From Prostheceraeus crozeri (taxonomy: Eukaryota; Platyhelminthes; Polycladida; Euryleptidae): a DNA stretch of 64,000 nt. Location: the NCBI GenBank assembly GCA_907163375.1, contig CAJQUW010014418.1, forward strand, positions 62,001 to 126,000. The letters run 5' to 3'. Shown piece by piece: positions 7,918-18,036 of this stretch. The position numbers and the translations under genes were made by a program. Each line of letters begins with the position of its first letter. The stretch's first letter is position 1. The notes below the pieces were generated by a model. That model was not told where the DNA came from. It saw only the letters and a program-made list of their open reading frames with translations, and did no database searches.

Positions 7918-10435
7918 AAATATATATATATTTAAGCTAAATCTCTCAACAAGATATGGTTCAAGAATCAGAGACAATTGCAAATTGTATTGTCCTGAAG
8001 ATGAGTTTTTAATAAACTCGAAATCGATTGACAACATGGTCGTCTTTTCCTGCACAAAAAGTTTGGGCTCCTTATCTTATCATGCTTTAAAAGCGACATT
8101 GCCCGTTACGATCTTCGAGGGAGCTAAATCTCTCAACAAGATATGGTTCAAGAATCAGAGACAATTGCAAAGGTTACAATTCCTTGAACGATGTAGAGAA
8201 GCTGAAGTGATCCCCAAATTCCTTCAATTGAGTATACCTCAACATCTGCGACAACACAACAGCCTTTTTCGCAAATCTCAAGACAAGGCACTAAGAAGAC
8301 AAATTCAAGAAGCTCACAAAGAAATTGAAGAACTCAAGAAAGTGATCAATGAAGAGAAGATGAAGTATTCCGATTTTGAATGGCGTTATGTGGAGACTTT
8401 CATGCAACATTTCAATAACTCTGACCTGCTGATGAGACAAAATCGTCTCAACGGTAAATTGAACCTGCTTATCGCTAAATCTAAAATACCCATGAGTCAG
8501 TTTGATAAAAATTCTCGTGCCAACGTTATTAATTTATCTAAGCATAACTTAACTACCGACGAAAAGTCAGCCCTTGCGCTGGGATTTTCGATGTCGTGGC
8601 CCAACAGAGTTAACCCTATCGCAGTTAAAACAGAAACTGAGGTTACTTACCACAAACTTCAATCCATGAACGTTCTGAATAGTGATGACCTAGACAGAGT
8701 TCGCTCTAAACTGAAAACCACGGCTATGTCTCTTATCAAACACAAATTGATAACTTCAAAAAACGTAAAACGTCATCTCGCAAGCTTACGTAGCCTCGCG
8801 AAAGAGAAAGATATCTATGTTGCCAAGTACGATAAAGGTAATGGTATTTGCATCCTAGATAAATCATATTACCTAGAGAAAATGTATGATCTGTTGTCAG
8901 ACAACAGTAAATTCAAACGCTATAAGCATCCGTCTAATGCTAATAAACATCCCTTTATTCTCGCTGAGGACCGTTTGAACCGAAGACTTTTGAAATTTAA
9001 AAATGACGGTGATATCACCGCGGAGCAATACAGTAAAATACGTAGCATCGGCTCTCAACCAGCTCGTCTGTACGGGCTTCCGAAAGTCCATAAATCTGAT
9101 GTTTCTCCACCTCTCCGTCCTATATTAAGTATGCCGCAGTCCTACTGCACTAACCTCAGCAAATTTCTTGATGAAATTTTGAAACCTCACATCCCTAGGT
9201 CTCTTGAAATTAAAGATTCTTTTGATTTTGTCGAAAGTTTAAAAACTGTTGCTGAGAACGACTCTCTCTTCTTGGTGTCCTATGACGTCAGAAGCCTTTT
9301 TACTAATGTTCCTCTTGAGGACACTATTAATCATATTTGCAATTTGATAGATTTTTCAAAATTCTGCCTTAAACGGGAAACGCTATCCAATCTTTTGCGT
9401 CTAGCTACTCAGGATGTCCTCTTTCAATTTAACAATGAACTTTTCGTTCAATTTGATGGCATCGCTATGGGATCATCCCTAGCACCTACTCTAGCCTCTT
9501 TTGCCATGAATATGGTTGAAAGTCAAATTAAAAAATCTGATTTTCCGATATATTATCGACGCTATGTCGATGACATTTTTGCGATTTTTAAAGCTGAATC
9601 TGAAGCTGAAGATTTCCTTAAGTTACTTAATTCCATTCATAGTAACATCCAATTTACCATCGAAAAGGAAGATAATCATAATTTACCATTCTTGGATGTG
9701 ATGGTCAGTTTTCATAATTCCTCTTTTGCGACTGCGTGGAGAGTCCGACCTACGAATACTGGAACTTACGTTCCTTTTGCTTCTTACGCTCCAATGAAAT
9801 ACAAAAAGTCTGCGGTTCGTTCCTTGTTTGTCAGAGCTAAATGCCTTAGTAGTTCGCATAATAATTATGAGAAAACTTGTGAGGAAATCACCAGCATTTT
9901 TCTCAGTAATAATTACCCTCTTAAGTTGATCGAGTCTATCAAACGTGAAGTTGAGAATAATACCACTACTGATGATGAAAGTAAAACGGCTATTTTTTGG
10001 TCATTACCGTACGTCAAAGAGAAAGAGCGCGAGACTTTAAAATCTGTTCAAGTTATTAATTCTATGTTAGATAAAACTGATTATAAATTGCAGGTTGCAT
10101 TTAAAACATTTAAGACCGCTATTATTTTTCCCAACAAAGACAAAGTCTCTCCGTGTTTATCATCGAACATAGTCTATGAGTTTAAATGTCGACAGTGCTC
10201 AAACTGTTATATAGGTGAGACACGGAGACATCTATCTACGAGAGTGACAGAACATTTGAAAGGCAAGCCTACGCCAACTGAAATCACCCACCACCCGCAT
10301 GAGGCAAGCTTAATGGACTTCAAGGTCATCTTTAAAACAGCTCACACTCGCATCGCTGAAACACTGTGCATCAAATCAACCAGTGCCCACCTAATTAATG
10401 AGAACTGTTCATCAATTCCGCTGCACATGTTCTAA
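7889..10435 (+). CDS. Penelope-like element ORF2: reverse transcriptase with C-terminal GIY-YIG endonuclease
   Basis: An open frame of 848 codons. RT motifs in order: LYGLPKVHK and PLRPILSMP in the fingers, VSYDVRSLFTNVPL (motif A, Asp in YDVRS), DGIAMGSSLAPTLASFAMN (motif B), YRRYVDDIFAIF (motif C, catalytic DD) and NLPFLDVMV. The C-terminal 90 residues are a GIY-YIG nuclease: IVYEFKCRQCSNCYIGETRR, then STRVTEHL. Before the RT is the usual charged coiled-coil stretch (QIQEAHKEIEELKKVINEEK). The first ATG lies in the upstream direct repeat and the first ~65 codons come from pseudo-LTR sequence, so the functional start is probably near or after 8100. The frame is uninterrupted, so this copy is young or under selection. 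Confidence 0.88.
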   Translation: MAFIFYFLPINIYIFKLNLSTRYGSRIRDNCKLYCPEDEFLINSKSIDNMVVFSCTKSLGSLSYHALKATLPVTIFEGAKSLNKIWFKNQRQLQRLQFLERCREAEVIPKFLQLSIPQHLRQHNSLFRKSQDKALRRQIQEAHKEIEELKKVINEEKMKYSDFEWRYVETFMQHFNNSDLLMRQNRLNGKLNLLIAKSKIPMSQFDKNSRANVINLSKHNLTTDEKSALALGFSMSWPNRVNPIAVKTETEVTYHKLQSMNVLNSDDLDRVRSKLKTTAMSLIKHKLITSKNVKRHLASLRSLAKEKDIYVAKYDKGNGICILDKSYYLEKMYDLLSDNSKFKRYKHPSNANKHPFILAEDRLNRRLLKFKNDGDITAEQYSKIRSIGSQPARLYGLPKVHKSDVSPPLRPILSMPQSYCTNLSKFLDEILKPHIPRSLEIKDSFDFVESLKTVAENDSLFLVSYDVRSLFTNVPLEDTINHICNLIDFSKFCLKRETLSNLLRLATQDVLFQFNNELFVQFDGIAMGSSLAPTLASFAMNMVESQIKKSDFPIYYRRYVDDIFAIFKAESEAEDFLKLLNSIHSNIQFTIEKEDNHNLPFLDVMVSFHNSSFATAWRVRPTNTGTYVPFASYAPMKYKKSAVRSLFVRAKCLSSSHNNYEKTCEEITSIFLSNNYPLKLIESIKREVENNTTTDDESKTAIFWSLPYVKEKERETLKSVQVINSMLDKTDYKLQVAFKTFKTAIIFPNKDKVSPCLSSNIVYEFKCRQCSNCYIGETRRHLSTRVTEHLKGKPTPTEITHHPHEASLMDFKVIFKTAHTRIAETLCIKSTSAHLINENCSSIPLHMF
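7985..8092 (+). repeat. Penelope pseudo-LTR, left copy
   Basis: About 105 bp beginning TTGTATTGTCCTGAAGATGA are repeated almost exactly at 10515-10614. In addition, a ~50-bp segment (AGCTAAATCTCTCAACAAGA onward) occurs just before it at 7935-7984 and again just after it at 8122-8171. The pseudo-LTR is therefore embedded between two copies of the same ORF2 segment. This partial-tandem layout is characteristic of Penelope-like insertions. Confidence 0.75.
7990..8034 (+). ncRNA. hammerhead-like motif in left pseudo-LTR
   Basis: Helix I TTGTC (7990-7994) pairs with GACAA (8030-8034). The core reads CTGAAGA (7995-8001), allowed by CUGANGA. GAGTTT pairs with AAACTC as helix II, followed by GAAA (8020-8023) and the self-complementary TCGA as helix III. 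One extra T between core and helix II departs from the consensus, so activity is uncertain. Confidence 0.5.
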
Positions 10436-10514
10436 TTTTAGCTTTTTTTCCAACTGTTTTAAGTGAGTTGTGTTGTGACCATGCAGTTTGTATATAACCC
10501 TTTGTTTCCTCTGA

Positions 10515-10611
10515 TTGTATTGTCCTGAAGATGAGTTTTTAATAAACTCGAAATCGATTGACAACATGGTCGTCTTTTCCTGCACAAAAAGTCTGGGCTC
10601 CTTATCTTATC

Positions 10612-10614
<3 letters not shown>
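10515..10614 (+). repeat. Penelope pseudo-LTR, right copy
   Basis: Matches 7985-8092 almost base for base and lies 80 bp after the stop of the RT/GIY-YIG frame. It ends in an AT/TG microsatellite (10612-10642). Confidence 0.75.
10520..10564 (+). ncRNA. hammerhead-like motif in right pseudo-LTR
   Basis: Same arrangement as at 7990-8034: TTGTC/GACAA helix I, CTGAAGA core, GAGTTT/AAACTC helix II, GAAA, palindromic TCGA. Its repetition at both ends matches the known placement of hammerheads in Penelope pseudo-LTRs. Confidence 0.5.
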
Positions 10615-10642
<28 letters not shown>

Positions 10643-10643
<1 letters not shown>

Positions 10644-12206
10644 AGAAGTCTTATACGTTCGTCATACAGCTTACTCAATATATCAGAAAGAATGCAGTTC
10701 TCTAAAATACGATGTCGAGCAGCGTTCGTCATCTGCTTCTGGGAGAATGTTTCGCTCGTGAGGAAGCACTTAAGATGTCGACATCCATTGTAAGAGTTGG
10801 AAATACCATAGACTTATTCGAGTTGAACGGGTCAAATGAAACCCGATGTTATCAGCACAAGAATGTGCAAGTTTCATAATAAGATCCATCTGTTCTTGGA
10901 AACTTAAGAATCAGCATTGAACACGGTGCCAATCGCACGGCATGTAGTGATATGTATTTATATCAGTTGAGCAGTATACATATTCATAGCTTTTAGGTCC
11001 AAATGATGACCCTCACATATGGAAGCATATGAGACAATTCTCTTGTAGGAAATTCCATGACAACCTTTACGTAGAATCTAAGGCAAGTTCCATATACCCT
11101 CCCGGTAATTAATGGACCACGAAAGTGCCCTGATCTATATATATCAACGATATGCAGTTCTTCATGAAAATACATGGTTACCTTTCAAAAATGATCCTCG
11201 ATTACTATTTAGCTAACATCTAATGACACAAAATTTCAAGTGAAGGCGAGACACTTTTTGAGCATTGCTAATTCAGAACTTGCTCACTATGAACGAATCA
11301 CATTGAATTCCCGTCTTCCGACGTAATAGCGACTGATTAAACCAGTGTCCATTACACCAGTTGAGCTCGCACAATTTTGGTTTTGCGGCTGTCACACTAG
11401 CTGATCCAGCATTACTGACTGCTTCATAATTAGACAAAAGACAGTAATTATCTAGATATCCAAGCTAATTCTGAATTGAGTTTTGTTATATTTGTATTTT
11501 GTTCCAGTTTGCAACTAGATAAAAGTCTGCATCGTTTTAGAAATCAATACATTTCTCTTAAAAGCATAGGACGAAACTAAGTGAAGATAATCAAATGAAC
11601 GGTCTCGACATTCTGATACATAATTCATTTTGAGTTGGGCGATTTAGAAATTCCTGCAGCAGAGAAATATGAGGCATGGTTATGTACATAGAAGAACATT
11701 GTGCCGGCTCAACGGTGCAATGGCTGGGAGACTAAATTTGTACCGGTTCAGCCGGTGCAATGGTAACTGCATCACTTAAATACTAAGGATACTACAAAAA
11801 CTTATATTGTTAACCAGACATATATGTCCAAATATTTTGGATTATCAACGCCATTTTTATAGTCTGAAGCTCTAAGATATTCAATTTTAGTTTAATAAGG
11901 ACCGGTACAAAAAAATCAGGATGCAGTCCTATATTCAGGACAAGCACGCGGGATATCACAGATGTGAAAGATTCAACTGCATAGTGTCTTGAGTGCATGT
12001 ATTCATCTATATAGGAATTTAAACAAATACAAAAATTTGTGAACTAGGAAGCCAACTATTTTTTAATTTGTGTGGCCGCACAGCAGACAACCACACTTTT
12101 TCAGAGATTTTGTTCCTGTGATCCAAAAAAATAATTGATCGCTGTTTAAGTAGCTAAATTTTGTAAATTGCTCCTCTGTTTAGGTGCAATTAGTTGAGAT
12201 CTAATT
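10643..12206. other. no gene seen
   Basis: No supported coding sequence or RNA gene. A direct repeat of about 22 bp (CGGYTCARCSGTGCAATGG) occurs twice at 11704-11726 and 11741-11763. Confidence 0.5.
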
Positions 12207-12747
12207 GTGCTTCTTGACTGAAACTTCAAGTTTTTAATTCAACTTTCATCAGCACAATGTCATGATTCAAATGTCTGCTTCATTTCTTGAATCTGAATGA
12301 TATTGGGGATGCATCTTTTAAAGTAAGGTCATAGGGAAGGGATGTATAGGTAGAGTCACAGGGTAGAGTCATAGAGTAGGTATATTAGAAAGAGTGGTAG
12401 CTCCGCATTTATTAAATCCCTTATGTGTATACACTTTCGATTTTATTAAATGAACTCGAGGGGATATAGTTGGTAATTGCCACCAAATGTTTGATATGCA
12501 TATTTATGCAGCGTTGAAGAAATTGCCACGTAATTGAGTGATCATGACTGTAATGCAGAAGGAATTATGGTATTTTACAGATTCTCAGTGTCATGACAAA
12601 CTTGGTTTAATTTTTTTTTATTCAGTTTTTTTGCGGAGATTACGTTCCCGTGGTCCAAAAAAATAATTTGAGCACTTTTGAAAAAAGTCAAAATTTTCAT
12701 ATTTATATACTGCCGAGATGACTCTCCTAAATAAGTAGTATGAAACA
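12207..12747 (+). repeat. dispersed noncoding repeat (family R), copy split by the P element
   Basis: Blocks here recur downstream. GTGCTTCTTGACTGAAACTT onward resembles 15778 onward. The block with CTCCGCATTTATTAAATCC and CACTTTCGATTTTATTAAAT recurs near 16045-16105 and 16400-16470. GAGATTACGTTCCCGTGGTC recurs at 51325 on the minus strand and, diverged, near 12103. There is no ORF. This looks like an old non-autonomous element family, and it is contiguous with 15655 onward once the P element is removed. Confidence 0.65.
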
Positions 12748-13637
12748 AGTTGGATCAGAGACAAGAGAGAGATAGACTGCTAGTCACGCCGTCTCACAAT
12801 AGGAGTTATGAAGCCAGGCGCGCGCACGGCTTTTAATCAATGAAGGGTCGGGGAACGTAGGGTGAGCGCAGCGAAGCAACATGCTTGCAGTCAAATGATA
12901 CATACAATAGCATTTATTCAATGACAATTATTCAACCTGAACTTCGAGGATCTATCACAAACCATTGCTTCGCGGCTGCATCATGCCAAAGGCTTGCTCA
13001 ACGTTTGGATGTTCTAACTCGGCAAATAAACATGACAGCAAAGAACGCTGTGTTTCCTTCCATCTGTTCCCAACCGATCCTGCAATTCGGAATAAGTGGA
13101 TACAGGCTATCAAACGGAAAGCCTTTGAACCGGGTAGATTCACTTATTTATGCAGTGATCCTTTTGTGAAAGACGATTTTGTACCAAATGTGACAGTGAA
13201 AAAGCTATATCCTAACGCGATTCCCACTGTCTTTCCAAACATGCCAACTTATATGCAACTAAAAAAGAAGCGTGAGATCTCTGAAAAGCGAATCGTATCG
13301 GCGATGCATCTGGCATCGATGTGATCTGGCATGATGCGAATTAGTTTGAACTGCAATGTTGCACTTCAAGATGCAACGACGTCTCTTGTTGTTCGAGACA
13401 AATCAGCCACTGTCAAGAAAGTGCAGTCACATTGAATTGATGATAAAACTGTGAATTCATTATCGTGCTCTTATAATTTGAATGACTGCAATTTCTGCGA
13501 TGCTGCTATTTCTTACATCAGTGGATTTATCATTATGAAGCTGTTGAGGAAATCTACATGTGATGCATGCAAAGAAGGCCTTTTGTTTTCCTCCTGCGAT
13601 CCAATTTCAAACATTGAATTAATAAGCCTAAAAAATC

Positions 13638-13674
13638 GTGGTGGGCACTCCTGTACTGTACTGGACTTGTGGTG
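13638..13674 (+). repeat. Merlin footprint inside the P transposase
   Basis: A 25-bp piece starting GGCACTCCTGTACTGTACTG, i.e. one Merlin end, lies between two GTGGTG copies (13638-13643, 13669-13674) and breaks the reading frame. It looks like the residue of a Merlin insertion that excised or was internally deleted. Confidence 0.6.
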
Positions 13675-13736
13675 CCCAGTCGGAGTGTCGTGAAACTCGT
13701 AAAAGCTGCTGAGAAGATTATTCGCACTTACGTTCT

Positions 13737-14270
13737 GGCACTCCTGTACTTTACTGGTCCCTATATGGGAATGCGAGAAACGACCTCCTGTACTTTACTG
13801 GTCCCTAAATATCCCCTCCTTTACTTTGCTGGTCCCAAATTTAGCACGAACGCTGACGTGTTGCTATGTGTCAAATCGTGCGAATGAACTATGGCTGGTG
13901 ATCTTTGAACTCCCACGCATTGTTTTAAAGGATTGGCTGATGGGATCCCTGCTGGGGGGGCGGCTTGATGGGACTACAACAAACCATATTGAATGCATGT
14001 GGAAAAATTGCAAACAGCGTTTTAAATCTATGAATGGAGTGCAATCGACAATGCTAGCAAGTCACCTGATGAATTCATCTGGAGAATAAGGTATGCTAAC
14101 AGTCATGCAGATGCCTTCAACAATATTCTTGGACATCTTGCTGAATGGCATATAGTTTCTTTTGTTTTTGAAGCAAAAAATGCTTTTAATTGGATAAATA
14201 TTTGTTTTTAATTTGGGACCAGTAAAGTACAGGAGGGGGTATTTTGGGACGAGTAAAGTACAGGAGTGCC
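13737..14270 (+). mobile_element. Merlin transposon, internally deleted
   Basis: Termini GGCACTCCTGTACTTTACTG and its complement with one mismatch, flanked by the 8-bp duplication TACGTTCT (13729-13736, 14271-14278), or 9 bp if the shared G is counted. The left end repeats the CTCCTGTACTTTACTGGTCC unit three times. Merlin elements start with GG and duplicate 8-9 bp. The interior keeps a transposase relic on the plus strand. Confidence 0.8.
13960..14165 (+). pseudogene. Merlin (IS1016/IS1595-type) transposase C-terminal relic
   Basis: TTNHIECMWKNCKQRFKSMN followed, after a one-base shift near 14070, by DEFIWRIRYAN and FNNILGHLAEW matches the end of IS1016/IS1595-type DDE transposases, in which a conserved E/N motif and a DEFxWR motif close the catalytic domain. 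Only about the last 70 residues survive. Confidence 0.68.
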
Positions 14271-15181
14271 TACGTTCTGACCAAAAGAGAGCGGGACAGA
14301 AAGCTGCGTCTTAGACTCGAATCAGAAATCTTAGACAAAGCTTATGAGTCAGACTTATTTTCGACGCTCCGAACACATGATCTGGACTGGTGAAAGTCAT
14401 ACTTTGTTGTTGATAAAATTGATAATCAAAAAGTTCATTAATCTTCGTTTGCGAAAAGTCATTAATGATATATCTAAAAAACCGAGTCAAATTGGTCGCC
14501 GGTCAGCCATGTCGCGCCATCTTATTGTGAAAAATATATAGACGTTTTCGACATCTGGTAAGTTTTGATTTGATACAAAATAGTGTTTATGCTTTATGAA
14601 CATTTAAGTTATTTATAGGTTTACATTGCATGTCCGTTCATTGACTATGTTTTTGTCTCGAATTCTAATCATTTGGCTAATCAATTTTACTTATGAAAAA
14701 TTAATATGATACCAATTAAAACGATCACTAGAATCATGAGTAAATTAGCCTGACTTAGGTCTTATACAATCTACTTGCTAAGCTTACTTTTATAAGAAAG
14801 AGCGCATGTGAGGCGGTGAGGTGAGAGAAATGGTATCAATCAAAAAAAGTCATGCAGTGAAATCATGATATTTTCTCTTATTGCATGTCTTCATCATTGA
14901 ATGCGATTTTTCAAACGATCCTATCCGTTGACGTTACTTTCCTGATTTACTAATGCATATGCATTTATCGATATCACCATAATAGTGCAAGAATTCCGAT
15001 TCCCTGCTCTCCGGTTAGTGATTCCCATTCATTAATGTAGGAGTTAACAGGATAGCGGACTTCCGAAATTTTCTGTTTATCGATGTGAAGCCCGCGAATA
15101 TGACTGTTAAAGGGATAGAGGTGACCAGAAAACGTTGATGGAATAGAAAAAATGCTTCGAATTAGAACGTTTTTGCCTCTA

Positions 15182-15490
15182 GAATCTGAACCGCTCATCC
15201 GATCGCATTCAGCTTTGAGATTCTGACGGTTCAGGGCATGAGGATTGATTCATCTATTCATGTCAACCATTAATTAATTAATCCAGAAAAGTTGGCAGGC
15301 GTGCAACTTTTCGCAAGATGAGAAAAAGTCACAAAATTTCTTAAATTTTGAGGTCGAACTTAAAGTTCCACGCCTGCTAACTTTTCAGGATCAATCAATT
15401 GATCGGTGACATGAATAGATTAAATGATCTCCAAGATCTGAATCGTCAGAATCTCAAAGCTGAATGCAATCGGATGAGTGGTTCAGATTC
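15182..15490. mobile_element. palindromic MITE, TA target site
   Basis: Both ends read GAATCTGAACC.../...GGTTCAGATTC. The arms pair over about 130 bp each, including GCATTCAGCTTTGAGATTCT and its complement. TA flanks both sides (15180-15181, 15491-15492). The fold-back structure, lack of coding and TA duplication suggest a Tc1/mariner-driven non-autonomous element nested in the P transposon. Confidence 0.72.
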
Positions 15491-15654
15491 TATTTCAATA
15501 TTCCCATTGAGGCACGCACCGCCGAACTAACAATTCTCTCTACGCAGACAGTGTACCGATAAGTGACCCTGCATCGATTTCCGTGTGTGCGTCGACAGGC
15601 ATCAGTGTGTGAGCGCAACCAGCAGTCTATCTCTCTATTGTCTCTGAGTTGGAT

Positions 15655-16690
15655 ATCAAAAGGAATGAATATTTGCTAATAAGCATCCTAACTAAGCGGA
15701 AATTAAGTTGATTATCAAGGGAATTTCATGATCCGTTTTATAATGGCAGTCTTCATGAAAAAGTCGCGATATTATTCGTGCTTTCTTGGCTAAAATTTAA
15801 GTTTTTAATTCAATCTTCACCGGCATGACTTTATAATTCACTAAAATAATGTTTCTTTTCTTGAATCTGAATAGTGATATGGACCCAATTACATCTTTCA
15901 AAGTTAATTGAAATCATTGTCTTTGATTATGTGATTTTGCTCTGCAAGTGGCAGGTTGCCTGTGATATGATCACTCTTAAGAAAATACACTCTTGAGGTT
16001 CAGCATGAAAGCACTGGGAACCATAGAGTAAATATATTAGGTAGAGTGGTAACTCCGCATTTATTAAATCCATGCACTTTCGATTTTATTAAATGAACTC
16101 GACCGTAGAGTATGCAGTAGGTAGAGTGTCGACTCAAAAAAGTATTATACAGTGAAAATCTTTAATTCAAAAGATTCAGTTTTGTTCTCGTGATTGGCGC
16201 AGTATGTTGCTGATGCACCATGAGAAATAGGCTACTGACGAAACTCAACGAACTCCTCAGTCCTCTTTCAGCAGCAAATATTTGGAGAAACATTTGTCAG
16301 TTGTACGTATTCGACAAATTTTGATAAAATCTTGAAAAACTGCAGATCAGCCTCTTAAGAGAAGTAGGCCTGTACCATACAGTATGTTAGGTAGAGTGGC
16401 AACTCCGTATTTATTAAATCCCCAATGTGTATGCACTTTCGATTTTATTAAATGAACTCAAGGGGATACAGTCGGAATTGTTTCCAAATGTGAGATATGC
16501 AAATTTATGCAGTTTGAAGAAATTACAACGCAATGACTGATCATGATAGCAAAGTAGAATGAAATGATATTATTTTACAGATCGTCTGCATCATGACAGC
16601 CTTGGAGAGGTAATTTTTGCTAAATTTGCAACTCGATGACCTGCTATTGCTTTCATGAAATAGAAATATGAAATTTCAGCCAAGAAAGCA
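15655..16690 (+). repeat. dispersed repeat family R, continuation after the P element
   Basis: Continues the host repeat interrupted at 12755. 15655-15775 matches the minus strand of 51105-51215. 16020-16110 and 16380-16600 are two further copies of the block seen at 12371-12600. GCTTTCTTGGCTRAAATTT occurs at 15780 and inverted at 16671-16690, suggesting terminal inverted repeats of a ~0.9-kb unit. Confidence 0.55.
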
Positions 16691-16694
16691 TAAT

Positions 16695-17525
16695 AAGATA
16701 AAAGAAAAGAAAAAAATATATATTTACGAATTGAAAATCACAAAATGAAACAGAATTAAGTTGGAATACATGTTAGGTCGGACAGGTCGTTGAAAATCAA
16801 AGATGCAAGCACAGTATAACAATTCTGTCTTTTGCTGCTTTTGCAAAAAGGTACCAGTGCACGATTGCTGTGAGTACGAATATGTGGCACAATATGAGAA
16901 AGTGGATGGTCAACATTTTGGCTCTTCAAGAAAAGGGACATGAAAGCCTCGCGACGCAAAGAGTTTAGACGAGTGACTTTGTTTACACAATCACAATTTT
17001 TCTTGCAAATAACTTTACGAGCCCGTCTAAAAAGTCTCTCAATTTGAGTTCTTACATCACAACTAAAAATACCAAACAATTGCGTACAGTACAACAAAAC
17101 ACTTTCGATAGTAGCTTTAAAAACCAACCAAAGGTCATCGTGACCCAGCAAACTACGCAGAACATGCAGAAACAATAGTCTTAAAATGAGTGATCCACCT
17201 AAGATCTTTGGTCTACGTGACACCGAGTAGTCTGAGTTCATCAACAAGAGCAAAAGGAAGCGGAAGGTGAAAAGAAAATGTTTTCTTACAAACACACATA
17301 GCTTTCGTTTTCGACTCATTCAGATTCAAATTATTTAGCGCAGCCAATTCTCGAATATTATACAATTCCTCCGTGATCATATCCGTGGAGCGTACAATGT
17401 TGTTTCTAAAAACGGGACAAACTTCACAGATATCATCAGCATACATCGTCAAAACAGTGGTTGGATACACAGACTTTATATCATTGCAATAAAGTACAAA
17501 AAGATAAGGGCCGAGTAAGGACCCC
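16695..17525 (-). pseudogene. LINE-B piece 3: RT catalytic half and 3' end
   Basis: The minus strand resumes the RT of a LINE exactly where the piece at 34161-35108 stops. After the giant palindrome it continues with LLGPYLFVLYCND, the catalytic TMYADDICEV (17390-17430) and the NLNLNESKTK motif. A shifted frame (16756-17160) follows, with the post-RT domain (IESVLLYCTQLFG, IERLFRRARKVICKK, CYTVLASLIFND). The element ends in an AT-rich 3' UTR near 16695, where family-R sequence resumes. APE-type non-LTR element, probably of the CR1/Jockey assemblage. Confidence 0.82.
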
Positions 17526-18017
17526 AGTAGTAATCCCGTGGCAAAATCAAGCGCAGTGCGGTGCAGCGATGAGTCATCATGCTGACTCAGCCCCGTGACC
17601 TTAGGTTATGACCTCGCGTGAACTTAGGTTACTGTTACTCGTCATGAAATACGTGATGTGACTACTGCTGGTTTTACAAGTAGTGCTAAAAATGGAAAAA
17701 TGTGAAGGCGTGTGAAGGGTATTACTGAGTGCATTGTGATGAGACTACAAGCAGAGGCAGGAGTGACCTTGACCTGACTTCTCCGGGGTTGAGACTACAA
17801 TCAGAGGCAGGAGGAGTGACCTTGACCTGACCTCTCCGGGAGAGAGGGTGAGACTACAAGCAGAGAAGGGATTTTGTCCAGGATGGAGCTTGTTTTGTGT
17901 CATGTCGTGCAGAAGTGGATGTCTTTTGTCCAACGTTACCACTGATCTCTGACTGTAGGATGTGATGGGACACTATGTCATTAGATGCATGTGGTGAGAA
18001 GAGAAAAGGTCATTCGC

Positions 18018-18036
18018 CTCTCTCTCTCTCTCTCTC
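18018..18036. repeat. CT microsatellite
   Basis: (CT)n run in the left arm, mirrored by an interrupted (GA)n run near 33634-33660 in the right arm; the lengths differ between arms. Confidence 0.8.

Larger units (their letters stand above)
12965..14440 (+). pseudogene. P-element-like transposase with THAP domain, broken
   Basis: 12983-13324 encodes a THAP DNA-binding domain: MPKACSTFGCSN (first Cys pair), VSFHLFPTDPAIRNKWI, AFEPGRFTYLCSDPF and a basic tail. The final zinc ligand of the C2CH pattern is changed: CSxHF reads CSDPF. After a long deletion of the RNase H catalytic core, 13451-13640 gives the P/THAP9 C-terminal signature (AAISYISGFIIMKLL, CDACKEGLLF). This continues as VPSRSVVKLVKAAEKIIRTY (13671-13730) and, beyond the Merlin insertion, as KLRLRLESEI (14300 onward). 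Frameshifts, two Merlin scars and the missing core make it inactive. Confidence 0.72.
12756..15646 (+). mobile_element. P-type (THAP) DNA transposon, decayed
   Basis: Terminal inverted repeats of about 27 bp (left start CAGAGACAAGAGAGAGATAG, right end complementary with one mismatch in the outer part) are flanked by an exact 8-bp target duplication AGTTGGAT (12748-12755 and 15647-15654). P elements make 8-bp duplications. The interior encodes a THAP zinc-finger protein and the C-terminal domain found in P/THAP9-like transposases. A paralogous uninterrupted site with a single AGTTGGAT exists near 51215 on the minus strand. Confidence 0.85.

Noticed and set aside
12885-13169. 94-codon frame overlapping the THAP domain
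   Set aside because: It lies in another frame over the recognisable THAP sequence; shadow.
17750-17840. TGACCTTGACCT words as nuclear receptor sites
   Set aside because: They arise from a local tandem duplication and have no neighbouring gene; regulatory meaning cannot be supported.
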